Shown here: positions 56,996 through 64,000 of the stretch, one piece after another
Numbering within the stretch: position 1 is the first letter of the stretch
How the letters are laid out: every line of letters begins with the position of its first letter
Position numbers and translations under genes: made by a program
The notes under the pieces: model-generated
Seen by the model: only the letters and a program-made list of their open reading frames with translations
What the model was told of the DNA's origin: nothing
Database searches by the model: none
Source of the DNA: Labrys monachus
Lineage (GTDB): Bacteria; Pseudomonadota; Alphaproteobacteria; Rhizobiales; Labraceae
Assembly: GCF_030814655.1 (NCBI RefSeq)
Contig: NZ_JAUSVK010000001.1
Coordinates: 4,409,001-4,473,000 of the forward strand
Direction: 5' to 3'
DNA: 64,000 bases

Positions 56996-58521
56996 CAGGC
57001 GGCTCCCTGCATCGATTGGGCATTCGTCATTGCAGCGCCGACCGCGTCGGGGGTGGCATCGGGCCGATCGAAATCCGCCACGATGCGCCCGCCATTGATG
57101 ACGAGCACGCGGTCGCTCATGCCGAGAACCTCCGGCAGCTCGCTTGAAATCATCAGGATGGCGACACCCTGCTGCACCAGCCGGCCCATCAGCGCGTAGA
57201 TCTCGGCCTTGGCGCCGACATCGATGCCGCGCGTCGGCTCGTCCATGATCAGGATGCGCGGGCCGGCCTCCAGCCATTTGGCGAGCACGACCTTCTGCTG
57301 GTTGCCGCCGGAGAGCTGGCGCACGATCTGCTCGGGGCCGCGCGCCCGGATGCCGAGCCGCCGGATCGCCTCGACGGCGCGGCGCGCTTCCTCGCCGAAG
57401 CGGATGGTGAGGCCGTTCGACATGCGGTCGAGCACCGCCATCGAGACGTTCTCGCGGATGGTCATCGGCCGCACGAGGCCCTGCAGCCCGCGATCCTCGG
57501 GCACATAGGCGATGCCGAGATCGCGCGCCGTGCGCGGCCCGTCGATGCGTGCCTTCTTGCCGTTGACCAGGATGTCGCCCGAGGTCGCCGGGGTGATGCC
57601 GAACACCGTCAGCGCCAGTTCCGTCCGGCCCGAGCCGATCAGCCCGGCGAGGCCGACGATCTCGCCTGCGCGCACGGTGAGCGAGATGTTCTTCACCTTG
57701 TGGCCATAGGAGACATCGCGCAGCTCCAGCACGACCTCGCCGAGGCTCGCCTCGATCTTCGGGAAGAGCTGCTCGATCGAGCGGCCGACCATCATCGACA
57801 CCAGCGAGGCCTCGGTGACCTCGCCGATGTCGCGTGTGCCGATATAGGCGCCGTCGCGCAGGACGGTGACGCGGTCGGCCAGCTCGAAGATCTCGGGCAT
57901 GCGATGGGAGACGTAGATGATCGCCACGCCGCGCTCGCGCAGCTTCTTGACCACACTCATCAGGCGGCGGACATCGGCTTCGGCGAGGGCGGCCGTCGGC
58001 TCGTCCATGATGAGGACATGGGCTTCCTGCGACAGCGCCTTGGCGATCTCGACACGCTGGCGGTTGGCGACCGAGAGGAAGCCGACCTTGGCGTCGACGT
58101 CGAGGTCGTGGCTGTCGAGCGAATCGAGCAGTGCGCGCGCCTTGCCGCGCATGGCGGTCCAGTCGAGGCCGCCCCAGCCGCGGCGGGGCGCGTTGCCGAG
58201 GAAGATGTTCTCGGCCACGGTGAGCTCGGGAAACAGCAGCAATTCCTGGTAGACGGTGGCGACGCCGTGGCGCCTGGCCTCGCGCGGGGAGCGGAAACGC
58301 ACCTCCTCGCCGTCGACCTTCATCGTGCCGCTGTCGGGCGAATGCACGCCGGCGATGATCTTGATGAGGGTGGACTTGCCGGCGCCGTTCTCGCCCAGCA
58401 GGGCGTGGACCTCGCCGGGGCGGACGTCGAAGCTGACATCCTTCAGCACCTTGACGCCGGTGAAGGACTTGGAGACGCCGCTCAATTCGACGACATTGGC
58501 CGAGACGCCTGCATCGGTCAT
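56995..58521 (-). CDS. Monosaccharide ABC transporter ATP-binding protein (two-domain, CUT2)
   Basis: ATPase of 508 aa energising the second sugar importer. The first domain has Walker [17 protein letters not shown] and Walker B VLIMDEPTAALAEADVRRLM. The second has the subfamily's degenerate P-loop (LIGSGRTELALTVFG), signature [15 protein letters not shown] and Walker [17 protein letters not shown]. It is the first gene of the operon ATPase-permease-permease-binding protein, with the promoter in the 348 nt upstream. Confidence 0.94.
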   Translation of the reverse strand: MTDAGVSANVVELSGVSKSFTGVKVLKDVSFDVRPGEVHALLGENGAGKSTLIKIIAGVHSPDSGTMKVDGEEVRFRSPREARRHGVATVYQELLLFPELTVAENIFLGNAPRRGWGGLDWTAMRGKARALLDSLDSHDLDVDAKVGFLSVANRQRVEIAKALSQEAHVLIMDEPTAALAEADVRRLMSVVKKLRERGVAIIYVSHRMPEIFELADRVTVLRDGAYIGTRDIGEVTEASLVSMMVGRSIEQLFPKIEASLGEVVLELRDVSYGHKVKNISLTVRAGEIVGLAGLIGSGRTELALTVFGITPATSGDILVNGKKARIDGPRTARDLGIAYVPEDRGLQGLVRPMTIRENVSMAVLDRMSNGLTIRFGEEARRAVEAIRRLGIRARGPEQIVRQLSGGNQQKVVLAKWLEAGPRILIMDEPTRGIDVGAKAEIYALMGRLVQQGVAILMISSELPEVLGMSDRVLVINGGRIVADFDRPDATPDAVGAAMTNAQSMQGAA

Positions 58522-58869
58522 GAGTCAGGCAATCCCGAGGCTGCGGGGTGCCGGATGATCGCCGATATCGTGACACGCTGCCATGCGGCCGTTCCTCCCG
58601 GATAAATCGTTCTATCTTTTCTTGCGGCCGCGGCCGGGCGTTGCGGCGAAACCCGTGTTCCGGTTCATCCGACAAATCCGATCTTATCGAAAGCGCGGGC
58701 CATGGCAACAGCGCATGAGCCGTGGGGCGGGTGTTGCAAAACGGAGGACCGGCGCCAGGCGCCTGGCATGCGCGCCACGGTGGAGGGTCGATCACCGATC
58801 GACCTCTTCCTTTCCCGGAAACTCGGCGGTTCCAAAATGTCGATCGGTGATCGACACTCCGATCGCCCC
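58522..58869. other. Intergenic region with palindromic repeat copy 1
   Basis: The region holds the promoter of the second sugar operon and the 3' side of the sortase gene. The AT-richer part around 58600-58690 is a likely promoter site. The repeat at 58786-58856 is listed separately. No coding sequence is supported. Confidence 0.5.
58786..58856. repeat. Palindromic repeat, copy 1 (next to sortase)
   Basis: Left arm TCGATCACCGATCGA (58788-58802) and right arm TCGATCGGTGATCGA (58840-58854) are exact reverse complements 52 nt apart. Each arm also lies in its own small hairpin (GGTCGAT/ATCGACC and TGTCGATC/GATCGACA). The body CTCTTCC...CTCGGCG...TTCC is shared with the second copy at 62773-62844 in the same orientation, so this is a repeated element, not chance. 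Confidence 0.85.
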
Positions 58870-59493
58870 TCATCCGCCGATCTCGTCGGCGAAGACGAGG
58901 TAGCGCAGCGGCCCATGTGTCAGGGCGCCGAACGGCCAGCAGGTCGCCAGCACCAGATGGCGGCCCGGCGCCTGCGGATCGATGCCGGAGCGGTTCCAGA
59001 TCCGGATGGCGTGGCCCGTCGCGCGGTAGCGCACGGTCCTGCCGTCGCGCCGGGTGATCGCGATCGCGTCGCCGTCCTCGACCGCGCCGAGGAAGGCGAA
59101 ATGCGTGTCGCGATGGGCGGCGTAGACGGCCGTGCCCGCCTCGCCCGCGGCCGGCGTGCCGGCGACATGGGCCGGGCCGAAAGCGAGGGCCTGGCCGCTC
59201 GCCCCTTCCAGCGCCACGGCGCTCTCGGCCAGACGCGGTACCTCGATGCGCGCCACCGGATAGGTGTCGAGCCAGGGCCATGGCCTGACGACGGCGCCGG
59301 TCTCGACCGAGCGGGCAAACGCCCGGTCGAGCAGGATCTGCGCGGCGAAGGCCTTGGCGTGGATCCATGCCCCCTGCCCCGCCAGCAGCAGCCCGGCGCC
59401 GGCCAGGAGCAGGATGACGGCGAGGCGCAGGCGGCCGAGGCAGGCGGCTCCCGCGGATCGAAGCGGGAGCCGAAGACGATCCGAGGCGATCAT
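58870..59493 (-). CDS. Class GN sortase
   Basis: Membrane-anchored transpeptidase of 207 aa of the proteobacterial class GN group. The N-terminal transmembrane segment is LRLAVILLLAGAGLLLAGQGAWI. The active-site histidine is in YAAHRDTHFAFLG, the catalytic cysteine in LVLATCWPFGAL, and the arginine in LTHGPLRYLVFA. Its start overlaps the stop of the substrate gene by four bases (ATGA). It should cut the LPQTA motif of that neighbour and fix the protein at the cell surface or process it; the acceptor in a Gram-negative cell is unknown. Confidence 0.92.
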   Translation of the reverse strand: MIASDRLRLPLRSAGAACLGRLRLAVILLLAGAGLLLAGQGAWIHAKAFAAQILLDRAFARSVETGAVVRPWPWLDTYPVARIEVPRLAESAVALEGASGQALAFGPAHVAGTPAAGEAGTAVYAAHRDTHFAFLGAVEDGDAIAITRRDGRTVRYRATGHAIRIWNRSGIDPQAPGRHLVLATCWPFGALTHGPLRYLVFADEIGG

Positions 59494-61745
59494 GCGACGG
59501 CCCTGCGGCGACGGGTGGCGAGGCCGAAGCCGAGCCCGGCGGCGAGCAGCCCGAGGCCGGCAAGCAGGCGCAGTTCGGCGTCGGTCGCGGTCTGCGGCAG
59601 CGTCACCGCCTGCGCGGGGTCGGCGGAGGGCCGGATCATGCGGATGGGGCCGCCATCCGCGTCGAGCAGGGCCTGGCGCTGCTGCGTGGCGGGATCGCCC
59701 GACGTGCCGAAGACCTTGTCGAAGTCCCAGCCCGCCGGCAGGTTCAGCGGCACGTCGGAGCGCGTCAGGCGGACGCCGCGCGGGCGCACCGGCGTCCTGT
59801 CGACGGCGACGAGGCTGGTGAGGCGGGTAACGAGATGGTGCGCGAGGGCGAGGTCGAGGATGCGCCGGTCGGCCTCCTCGCTCGTGATCCGGTGCAGCGT
59901 CTGCGCGACCTCGGCGTCGTCGATCTTGCGCCGGGCCCAGAGCTTGGAGAGGCCCTCGCCGGGCGCGGCCTCGGCGAGCGGCAGCGTCACCGACCAGGGC
60001 CGCCCGTCGATCATGCCGCCGATCTCGGCCGTGCCGGCGAGCGAGCCGACCTTGGCGGCCACCACCAGCGTGTCGCCGCGATAGAGGTCGGGCAGGATGC
60101 GCGGCGTGACATCGGCGCTCGCCGCCGAGAAGGCGATGCCGACATCGGTCATGGCCGGGTTTTCCAGCCTGTCGACGAGCTGCTTCATGCGCTCCTGCAC
60201 CTGGTCGACGGCGCCGATGGCGGTGAAGGTGCCGCCGCCGAGCTCGGCCGCGCGCGTCATCAGATAGCTGTTGGGCGCCGAGCCGATGCCGACCATGAAG
60301 ACCCGAGAGCGCCCGCGATGGGCGGCGATGGCGTCGAACAGCTCCTGCTCGTTGTCGATCTCGCCGTCGGTGAGGAAGACGACCTGGCGCAGGAAGCCGG
60401 GGCTGGCGGAGGAACCCTCGTTCAGCGCCGCCAGCATCGGCGGCACCATCACCGTGCCGCCATTGGCCTGGAGCGCGGCGACGAAGGCCTGGGCCCGGCG
60501 CAGATTGTCGGCATCGGCCGGCAGCGTCCCGCCGAACAGGCTGGTCATGGTGTCGTCGAAGCGGATGACGTTGAAGCGGTCGGCCGGCGTGAGGCGGCCG
60601 AGGGCATAGGCGAGGCTCGCCTTGGCCTGCTCGATCGAGGTGCCGCCCATCGACCCCGAATTGTCGATGACGAAGGTGATTTCGCGGGGCCGGCGTTCCG
60701 CCTCGCCGCGCTCGGCGGCCGGCGGCGTCACGAAGGCGAGGAGATAGTCGTCATTGCCGACACGCTCGCGGAACAGGCCGACGGCGGGCGTCCGGCTCGG
60801 CACGGCCTTCCAGCGCAGCTCGAAGTCGCGGTCGGCGGGAACGGCGCCGTCGGCAAGGCTGATCCGCCTTCTGTCCGGCCCCTCGATGGCGACGTCGATG
60901 CGGTGGAAGGCGCTCGTCACCTCGCCGATCGGAAAGCCGGCCGCGAGATCGACATGGATCGAGACGGGATTGACGGGCGGGTTGCGGGCGGGATCGAGGA
61001 CCGGCGCGGCGGGCGCCGGCTGATCCACGCGGCCCCAGCCCCTGCCGCCCTCGAAGGCCACGGTGCGGGCCTCGCCCAAGCCCGGCGAGAAGCGCGGCGC
61101 GACGACCAGCGGCACGCGCAGCGAGAAGGTGTCGTCCGCCTGGCGCACCGGTTCCTGATAGTCGATCTGGATCACCACCGTGTCGCCCGGACCGATATTG
61201 GCGATCGCATTCATGAACAGGTTGGGGCGCTGCTGCTCGACCAGCGCCGCCCGCCGGCCGCCGGCCTTCGCCCGTTCGTAGATCGCCCGGGCCTGCTGCT
61301 TCTCCCTGATGTCGGCGACGACGACGCGCCCGCCGACCACCATCTTCATGGCGTCGACGGCGGCGCCCTCCGACAGGGGATAGACATAGACGCCCTCGAC
61401 CCAGTCCCGGCCCGGATTGCGGAAGACCTGGGTGACGCGGGCGCGCAGGGTCGGCCCGCTGACGGTGATGGCGACGTCCGTGGCGGTGCGCAGCGCCTCC
61501 AGATAGCGGCCCGGCTCGTCCGTGCGCAGCAGGAGCGAGCCGGCATGGACGTCGTCGACGGTCACCCCGGCGCCCCGCGCCGCCGCCCGGGCGCCGGCGG
61601 CGCCGAGCAGGAGGAGGACGAGGACGAGGCCTGCCAGCGCCAGCCGCCCGGCCATGGCGGCGAGGCCGGCCCGGCCGAGGCCGGAATGGGGCCGCGGCCC
61701 CGCTCTGCCGGATGGGCGGCCGGCCTCCGCTTGGATCATGCGCAT
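59490..61745 (-). CDS. Sortase target protein with VIT and von Willebrand A domains
   Basis: Exported protein of about 751 aa. After an N-terminal membrane segment (LAGLVLVLLLLGAAGARA), a VIT domain (RVTQVFRNPGRDWVEGVYVYPLSEGAAVDAMKMVVGGRVV) leads to a von Willebrand A domain with an intact metal site (TFVIDNSGSMGGTSIEQAK). The C-terminus is a complete sorting signal: LPQTA, a hydrophobic segment LRLLAGLGLLAAGLGFGLA and the basic tail TRRRRAVA. This is the partner typically encoded with class GN sortases. The start at 61745 has GAGGA upstream; an ATG at 61793 would add 16 residues. Confidence 0.9.
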   Translation of the reverse strand: MRMIQAEAGRPSGRAGPRPHSGLGRAGLAAMAGRLALAGLVLVLLLLGAAGARAAARGAGVTVDDVHAGSLLLRTDEPGRYLEALRTATDVAITVSGPTLRARVTQVFRNPGRDWVEGVYVYPLSEGAAVDAMKMVVGGRVVVADIREKQQARAIYERAKAGGRRAALVEQQRPNLFMNAIANIGPGDTVVIQIDYQEPVRQADDTFSLRVPLVVAPRFSPGLGEARTVAFEGGRGWGRVDQPAPAAPVLDPARNPPVNPVSIHVDLAAGFPIGEVTSAFHRIDVAIEGPDRRRISLADGAVPADRDFELRWKAVPSRTPAVGLFRERVGNDDYLLAFVTPPAAERGEAERRPREITFVIDNSGSMGGTSIEQAKASLAYALGRLTPADRFNVIRFDDTMTSLFGGTLPADADNLRRAQAFVAALQANGGTVMVPPMLAALNEGSSASPGFLRQVVFLTDGEIDNEQELFDAIAAHRGRSRVFMVGIGSAPNSYLMTRAAELGGGTFTAIGAVDQVQERMKQLVDRLENPAMTDVGIAFSAASADVTPRILPDLYRGDTLVVAAKVGSLAGTAEIGGMIDGRPWSVTLPLAEAAPGEGLSKLWARRKIDDAEVAQTLHRITSEEADRRILDLALAHHLVTRLTSLVAVDRTPVRPRGVRLTRSDVPLNLPAGWDFDKVFGTSGDPATQQRQALLDADGGPIRMIRPSADPAQAVTLPQTATDAELRLLAGLGLLAAGLGFGLATRRRRAVA

Positions 61746-61910
61746 GATGTCCTCGACGATGATGGTTGGGGGCCGGGTCGGCCCTGCTTCCATCTGCGCC
61801 GCGGCAAGCGGTGCGCACGAGCTTCATGATCGGCCTTGTTCGGCCGGAACGGGCCGCGATCCGCCTTGTCAGCACGGGCCTTGTGCCGCAATGTACGCAT
61901 CTCTACGCGA

Positions 61911-62723
61911 ATGTGCGGGAACAGCCCGCCCGCGCCGAGCAACGGGCCGCCCATCGTGAAGACCGACAGCGAATTTTCCAGCGAAGGCAGCCGGTCGATC
62001 GCGGCGGCGGTGCGCGAGGAACTGGCGCGCCGGCGCATCTCGCGCCAGACCCTGGCCGAGAAGGCCAAGATCAGCCTGTCCACGCTGGAAAAGGCCCTGT
62101 CCGGCCGGCGCCCCTTCACCGTGGCGACGACGATCCGGCTCGAGGAGGCGCTGGGCACCCGGCTGCGCCGGCCCGAGCCGGCCGACATCGGGGCGAAGGC
62201 GGCGGCGGACCAGGCGCCGGAGCATCTCGGCTCCTATGCGCGGGCGGCGATCGCCTGGCTGGTCGGCCCCTATCTGACCCTGCGCCCGTCCTTCGGCGAC
62301 GCCGAGGCGATCTTCGCCTACCGCACCGAGATCACCTGGAGCGAGGCCGCCTCCTGCCTGGTCTTCCACGAGCAGGACCGCCTCGACGCGGCGTTCAACC
62401 AGCAGGGCTGGGTGTCGGTGCCGCACCAGTCCGGGCATATCTATCTCGTCACCTCCCGGCACGGGCAATACCGCCTCGCCATGATCGGGCGCCCGACGAT
62501 GACGGGCGAGATGTACGGCATCCTCACCACCCTGCGCGCCGGCCGCGGCACGCAGCTCACCCCGATCTCGACGGCGATCGCTTTGGTGCCGATGGCCGGC
62601 GGCGGCCAGGAAGAGCCCGCCCTCGGCCGCATCGCCCCGCATCACCCGAGCTATGGCGGCTACCGGGCCCATCTCGCGCGGGTGACGGACGAGGAATTCG
62701 CGCTGTTCAAGGCGGGGAACTAG
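61911..62723 (+). CDS. Helix-turn-helix (XRE-like) transcriptional regulator
   Basis: Regulator of about 270 aa. The HTH reads ELARRRISRQTLAEKAKISLSTLEKALSGRRPFTVATTIRLEEALGTRL (residues ~45-90). The remaining ~170 residues form a single unknown effector domain (SYARAAIAWLVGPYLTLRPSF...EITWSEAASCLVFHEQDRLDAAFNQQGWVSVP, later GQYRLAMIGRPTMTGEMYGILTTL). It is divergent from the sortase target gene across about 165 nt and probably regulates it. The start is uncertain: an ATG at 61911 or a GTG at 61956, neither with a strong Shine-Dalgarno. Confidence 0.85.
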   Translation: MCGNSPPAPSNGPPIVKTDSEFSSEGSRSIAAAVREELARRRISRQTLAEKAKISLSTLEKALSGRRPFTVATTIRLEEALGTRLRRPEPADIGAKAAADQAPEHLGSYARAAIAWLVGPYLTLRPSFGDAEAIFAYRTEITWSEAASCLVFHEQDRLDAAFNQQGWVSVPHQSGHIYLVTSRHGQYRLAMIGRPTMTGEMYGILTTLRAGRGTQLTPISTAIALVPMAGGGQEEPALGRIAPHHPSYGGYRAHLARVTDEEFALFKAGN

Positions 62724-62772
62724 GTTTTCCGCGGCCCGCAGGGGCCTATGCGTCGACTCGGCCCGCGCTTGG

Positions 62773-62844
62773 GGTCGATCACCGATCGACCTCTTCCCTT
62801 CCGGCGTACTCGGCGTTTCCGGGAAGGGCGATCGGTGATCGCCC
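62773..62844. repeat. Palindromic repeat, copy 2 (after the HTH gene)
   Basis: Same element as at 58786-58856, same orientation. The left arm TCGATCACCGATCGA (62775-62789) is identical. The right side is GGGCGATCGGTGATCGCCC (62826-62844), which keeps the CGATCGGTGATCG core and forms its own 8-bp hairpin. Spacing between arm centres is 53 nt against 52 in copy 1. Confidence 0.85.
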
Positions 62845-62940
62845 CTCCAGCGTCGCGCCTTGCCCTGCGGTCCGCGCCCTTGGCGTCGGCCGCCGGCCCG
62901 GCTAAAGCAGTATCCGCAGCATCGGCAGGAGACGTCCCCC

Positions 62941-63963
62941 ATGAAGAAGATCGGCTTTCTCTCTTTCGGGCATTGGACGCCCTCGTCGCAGTCCGAGACC
63001 CGCACGGCCGCCGACGCCCTGCTGCAATCGATCGATCTCGCCGTCGCGGCCGAGGAGCTCGGCGCGGACGGCGCCTATTTCCGCGTCCACCACTTCGCCC
63101 GCCAGCTCGCCTCGCCCTTCCCGCTGCTGGCCGCCGCGGGCGCGAAGACCCGCCGCATCGAGATCGGCACGGCGGTGATCGACATGCGCTACGAGAACCC
63201 GCTCTACATGGCCGAGGATGCCGGCGCGGCCGACCTCATCGCCGGCGGCCGCCTGCAACTGGGCATCAGCCGGGGCTCGCCCGAGCAGGTCATCGACGGC
63301 TGGCGCCATTTCGGCTATCGCCCGGCGGAGGGCCAGAGCGACGCCGACATGGGCCGGCACCATGCCGAAGTCCTGCTCGACATGCTGCGCGGCCAGGGCT
63401 TTGCCCAGCCCAATCCCCGTCCGATGTTCCCCAACCCGCCGGGCCTGCTGCGCCTCGAGCCCTATTCCGAGGGCCTGCGCGAGCGGATCTGGTGGGGCGC
63501 CGGCTCCAACGCCACCGCGGCCTGGGCGGCCAAGCTCGGCATGAACCTGCAGAGCTCGACGCTCAAGGACGACGAGACCGGCGAGCCCTTCCACGTCCAG
63601 CAGGCCGCGCAGATCCGGATCTTCCGTGCCGGCTGGAAGGAGGCCGGCCATGCGCGCGAGCCGAGGGTCTCGGTGAGCCGCAGCATCTTCCCGCTGGTCG
63701 ATGATCGCGACCGCGCCTATTTCGGGCGCGGCGGCGAGGAGGCCGACCAGGTCGGCTTCATCGACGAGAAGACCCGGGCGATCTTCGGCCGCGGCTACGC
63801 CGCCGAGCCGGCCCGCCTCGTCGAGCAGCTCAGGCAGGACGAAGCCGTCGCCGAAGCCGACACGCTGCTGCTGACCATCCCCAACCAGCTCGGTGTCGCC
63901 TATTGCGCGCATGTCATCGAGGCGATCCTGAAACAGGTCGCCCCCGCGCTCGGCTGGCGCTGA
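62941..63963 (+). CDS. LLM class flavin-dependent oxidoreductase (luciferase-like)
   Basis: Bacterial-luciferase-type monooxygenase/oxidoreductase of 340 aa, complete within the window. The start at 62941 is preceded by AGGAG and gives the typical first strand MKKIGFLSFGHWTP. Family features include AVAAEELGADGAYFRVHHFARQLASPFPLLAAAGAKTRRIEIGTAVIDMRYENPLYMAEDAGAADLIAGGRLQLGISRGSP, the flavin/phosphate-binding run. The substrate is not predictable. It follows the second palindromic repeat. Confidence 0.92.
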   Translation: MKKIGFLSFGHWTPSSQSETRTAADALLQSIDLAVAAEELGADGAYFRVHHFARQLASPFPLLAAAGAKTRRIEIGTAVIDMRYENPLYMAEDAGAADLIAGGRLQLGISRGSPEQVIDGWRHFGYRPAEGQSDADMGRHHAEVLLDMLRGQGFAQPNPRPMFPNPPGLLRLEPYSEGLRERIWWGAGSNATAAWAAKLGMNLQSSTLKDDETGEPFHVQQAAQIRIFRAGWKEAGHAREPRVSVSRSIFPLVDDRDRAYFGRGGEEADQVGFIDEKTRAIFGRGYAAEPARLVEQLRQDEAVAEADTLLLTIPNQLGVAYCAHVIEAILKQVAPALGWR

Positions 63964-64000
63964 GGCGCGCCCGCCGGTCGAGATGCGGCCTCTCCCGGGT

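Noticed and set aside
56009-59563. Apparent 1184-codon protein on the minus strand
   Set aside because: Only the part from 56995 down is a real permease; the upstream extension is an out-of-frame read of the ATPase and sortase genes.

Overview
This 64 kb window is GC-rich chromosomal DNA (GC-ending codons, short spacers, many 1-4 nt overlaps) from an alphaproteobacterium, most likely of the Hyphomicrobiales/Rhizobiales. The lineage call rests on gene content and order: TamA/TamB, a ChvE-type sugar-binding protein with its two-domain ATPase and permease, an rpiA-DUF2059-gor run, class II DAHP synthase, CimA, CreA, and a beta-barrel protein of the rhizobial Omp25/31 type. Genus cannot be fixed by eye. 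There is no rRNA, CRISPR array, insertion sequence, integrase or phage module. One tRNA (Val, CAC) is present.

Layout. 0.6-6.9 kb: tamB and tamA. 7.3-10.4 kb: an orphan TRAP-type binding protein and an ABC exporter broken by a one-base frameshift inside its Walker A motif. 11-14 kb: a LysM protein divergent from a LOG-family protein. 14-17.5 kb: a translationally coupled cysS-GNAT-cimA operon. 17.8-23.5 kb: small secreted proteins, creA, gltX, a MipA/OmpV porin-like protein and an FMN/FAD/Fe-S oxidoreductase. 23.5-25.6 kb: a promoter, a fluoride-type (crcB) riboswitch and a CLC-F-like transporter fused to a DUF190 domain. 25.9-28 kb: nadE and dgkA. 28.1-32.2 kb: the chvE sugar ABC operon behind a promoter with a large palindromic operator. 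32.2-35.2 kb: kbl and tdh (threonine catabolism) with a Phd/VapC-type toxin-antitoxin pair between them. 35.3-40.3 kb: ppk2, a Cys-containing secreted protein, a GMC oxidoreductase and aroG. 40.4-43.9 kb: a SorC regulator divergent from an aldolase-ROK kinase-P-loop kinase operon. 43.9-49.3 kb: a Sel1 protein, gor, DUF2059, rpiA, gph and tRNA-Val. 49.6-53.7 kb: a small conserved-looking protein, an outer membrane barrel, an MHYT-GGDEF-EAL protein and a flavin split-barrel protein. 53.8-58.5 kb: a second monosaccharide ABC importer. 58.8-62.9 kb: a class GN sortase, its VIT/vWA substrate and a divergent HTH regulator, bracketed by two copies of one palindromic repeat. The window ends with a complete LLM-type flavin oxidoreductase.

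The most notable parts are the riboswitch-controlled CLC-F::DUF190 fusion, the toxin-antitoxin pair coupled to tdh, the sortase module bracketed by matching palindromic repeats, the chvE operator, and the Walker A frameshift. All function calls come from reading motifs in translated sequence; no database search was run.
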